Below the pieces are notes generated by a model, which saw only the letters and a program-made list of their open reading frames with translations, was not told where the DNA came from and searched no databases. Made by a program: the position numbers and the translations under genes. Below, piece by piece: positions 6,989 to 7,828 of a DNA stretch of 7,828 nt. This stretch comes from Burkholderiales bacterium (GTDB taxonomy: Bacteria > Pseudomonadota > Gammaproteobacteria > Burkholderiales > SG8-39): contig JAQSVY010000055.1 of assembly GCA_029266935.1 (NCBI GenBank), positions 1-7,828 on the forward strand. Direction: 5' to 3'. How positions within the stretch are numbered: the first letter of the stretch is position 1; each line of letters begins with the position of its first letter.

Positions 6989-7827
6989 TAGTCCTCTCCA
7001 ATCGTATTGATCAGTATGCCGACCTTGTCGACCTCGACCTCGACGGTGTCGCCGGGCTTCATCCACAGCGGCGGGTCGCGCCGCGCGCCGACGCCGCCCG
7101 GCGTGCCGGTGACGATGACGTCGCCCGGGGCGAGCGTGGTGAAGGTCGAGATGTATTCGATGAGGCGCGGGATCTTGAAGATCATCATCTCGGTAGTGGC
7201 GTGCTGCATCTCGCGGCCGTTCAGCCGGCAGGAGAGCGTGAGCACGGTGCTCGGCGCGATCTCGTCCGCCGTCACCATCCACGGTCCGAAGGCGCCGGTT
7301 CGCGCGAAGTTCTTGCCGGCGGTCCACTGTACGGTATGGCGCTGCCAGTCGCGCACCGAGCCGTCGTTGTAGCAGCTGTAGCCGGCAATATGGCTCCAGG
7401 AATCCTTCTGTGAAATGCGCCGCCCCGTCTTGCCGATGATCACCGCGATCTCGGCCTCGAAGTCGAGGTGCGTGGACTCGCGCGGGCGCAGGAGCGGCTG
7501 GCGGTGGCCGACCTGCGATTCCGCGACGCGCAGGAAGAGCGCCGGGTTCTCGGTCTTGTCGCGCCCGGTCTCGACGCGGTGCTCTTCGTAGTTCAGGCCG
7601 ACGCAGACGATCTTGTCCGGGTTGGGGATGACCGGTAGCCAGGTGATGTCGGTGTACTGGTAGTCCGCAGGCGAGGAAAGGTACTGTCCGACCTGTGAAA
7701 AGCCGTTGCCGGCGATCAGGGCTTTCAGGTCCGGGAACTGGTTGCCGAGATAGCGGCGCAAGTCGACAATGCCCTTGTCGGTGACCGCGCCGTAGCTGGC
7801 GCCCTGCGCAGCAGTGTGGAAGCTCGC
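6988..7827 (-). CDS. Fumarylacetoacetate hydrolase (FAH) family protein, N-terminus cut by the window
   Basis: FAH-superfamily metal enzyme. Members hydrolyse C-C bonds of acylpyruvates, decarboxylate oxaloacetate, or act as isomerase/decarboxylase/hydratase on ring-cleavage products. The frame is open to the right edge and reads ASFHTAAQGASYGAVTDKGI before the internal TTG at 7761, which matches the usual N-terminus (K-L-A-S-F at the start). Only about 2-4 residues are probably missing, and 279 are present. Counting from 7827: KIVCVGLNYEEHRVE holds the His83/Glu86 pair; DFEAEIAVIIGK holds metal ligands Glu124 and Glu126; NDGSVRDWQR holds the third ligand Asp155. The E-x-E to Asp spacing (29 residues) is that of the family. 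GKNFARTGAFGPW has the conserved Lys, and VTGTPGGVGARRDPP with MKPGDTVEVEVDKVG closes the fold. NDGSVRD replaces the common NDVSARD, a variant I have seen in a subset of bacterial members. It ends in TAA overlapping the next ATG. Substrate not determinable. Confidence 0.93.
   Translation of the reverse strand, partial: ASFHTAAQGASYGAVTDKGIVDLRRYLGNQFPDLKALIAGNGFSQVGQYLSSPADYQYTDITWLPVIPNPDKIVCVGLNYEEHRVETGRDKTENPALFLRVAESQVGHRQPLLRPRESTHLDFEAEIAVIIGKTGRRISQKDSWSHIAGYSCYNDGSVRDWQRHTVQWTAGKNFARTGAFGPWMVTADEIAPSTVLTLSCRLNGREMQHATTEMMIFKIPRLIEYISTFTTLAPGDVIVTGTPGGVGARRDPPLWMKPGDTVEVEVDKVGILINTIGED
6996..6999 (-). promoter_or_regulatory. Shine-Dalgarno GGAG for the Bug/TctC gene
   Basis: On the minus strand the run GGAGAGGACTA precedes ATG 6988. 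GGAG ends 7 nt before the start, inside the last codons of the FAH-family gene. It fixes the start of the binding protein at MRIF, ahead of its signal peptide, and allows coupled translation across the TAATG junction. Confidence 0.6.
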
Positions 7828-7828
7828 G

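Overview
The window is GC-rich (roughly two-thirds G+C by eye) bacterial chromosomal DNA, densely coding, with many short overlaps between genes. A Bug/TctC-type solute-binding protein beside ring- and acid-catabolism enzymes, the CoA-based acid activation genes and the codon use suggest a betaproteobacterium, most likely Burkholderiales. That is an inference from gene content; there is no rRNA or marker gene here.

Layout: two convergent operons meet at about position 5035. The plus-strand operon (2-4711) encodes, in order, a CaiB/BaiF family III CoA-transferase (5' end cut by the window), an enoyl-CoA hydratase/isomerase, an AMP-forming acyl-CoA synthetase and a thiamine-diphosphate (ThDP) enzyme of the acetolactate synthase/benzoylformate decarboxylase type. 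Neighbouring genes are joined by 4-nt overlaps of the form NTGA (ATGA, GTGA and, I propose, CTGA). After a 109-nt gap comes a 67-residue protein of unknown function (4821-5024). A perfect 8-bp palindrome (GGGGTCTGACCCC core) fills the 21-nt space between the converging stop codons.

The minus-strand operon reads from the right edge: a fumarylacetoacetate hydrolase (FAH) family protein (N-terminus cut by the window), a periplasmic Bug/TctC binding protein with a signal peptide, and an amidohydrolase-2 (ACMSD-like) metal enzyme. These are also tightly coupled (TAATG and ATGA junctions).

Working together: the plus operon looks like a route that activates a carboxylic acid to its CoA thioester (by ligase or CoA transfer), hydrates or isomerises it, and makes or cleaves a C-C bond next to a carbonyl with ThDP. 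The minus operon looks like capture of an organic acid in the periplasm followed by decarboxylation/hydrolysis and FAH-type C-C hydrolysis, isomerisation or decarboxylation. The substrates cannot be read from the sequence. No phage, IS, CRISPR, tRNA or rRNA was seen. The region looks like ordinary but functionally uncharacterised catabolic accessory DNA, not a wholly new kind of system. The most useful points for follow-up are the probable CTG start of the ThDP enzyme, the ligand-site change in the amidohydrolase, the unassigned operon chemistry and the palindrome.
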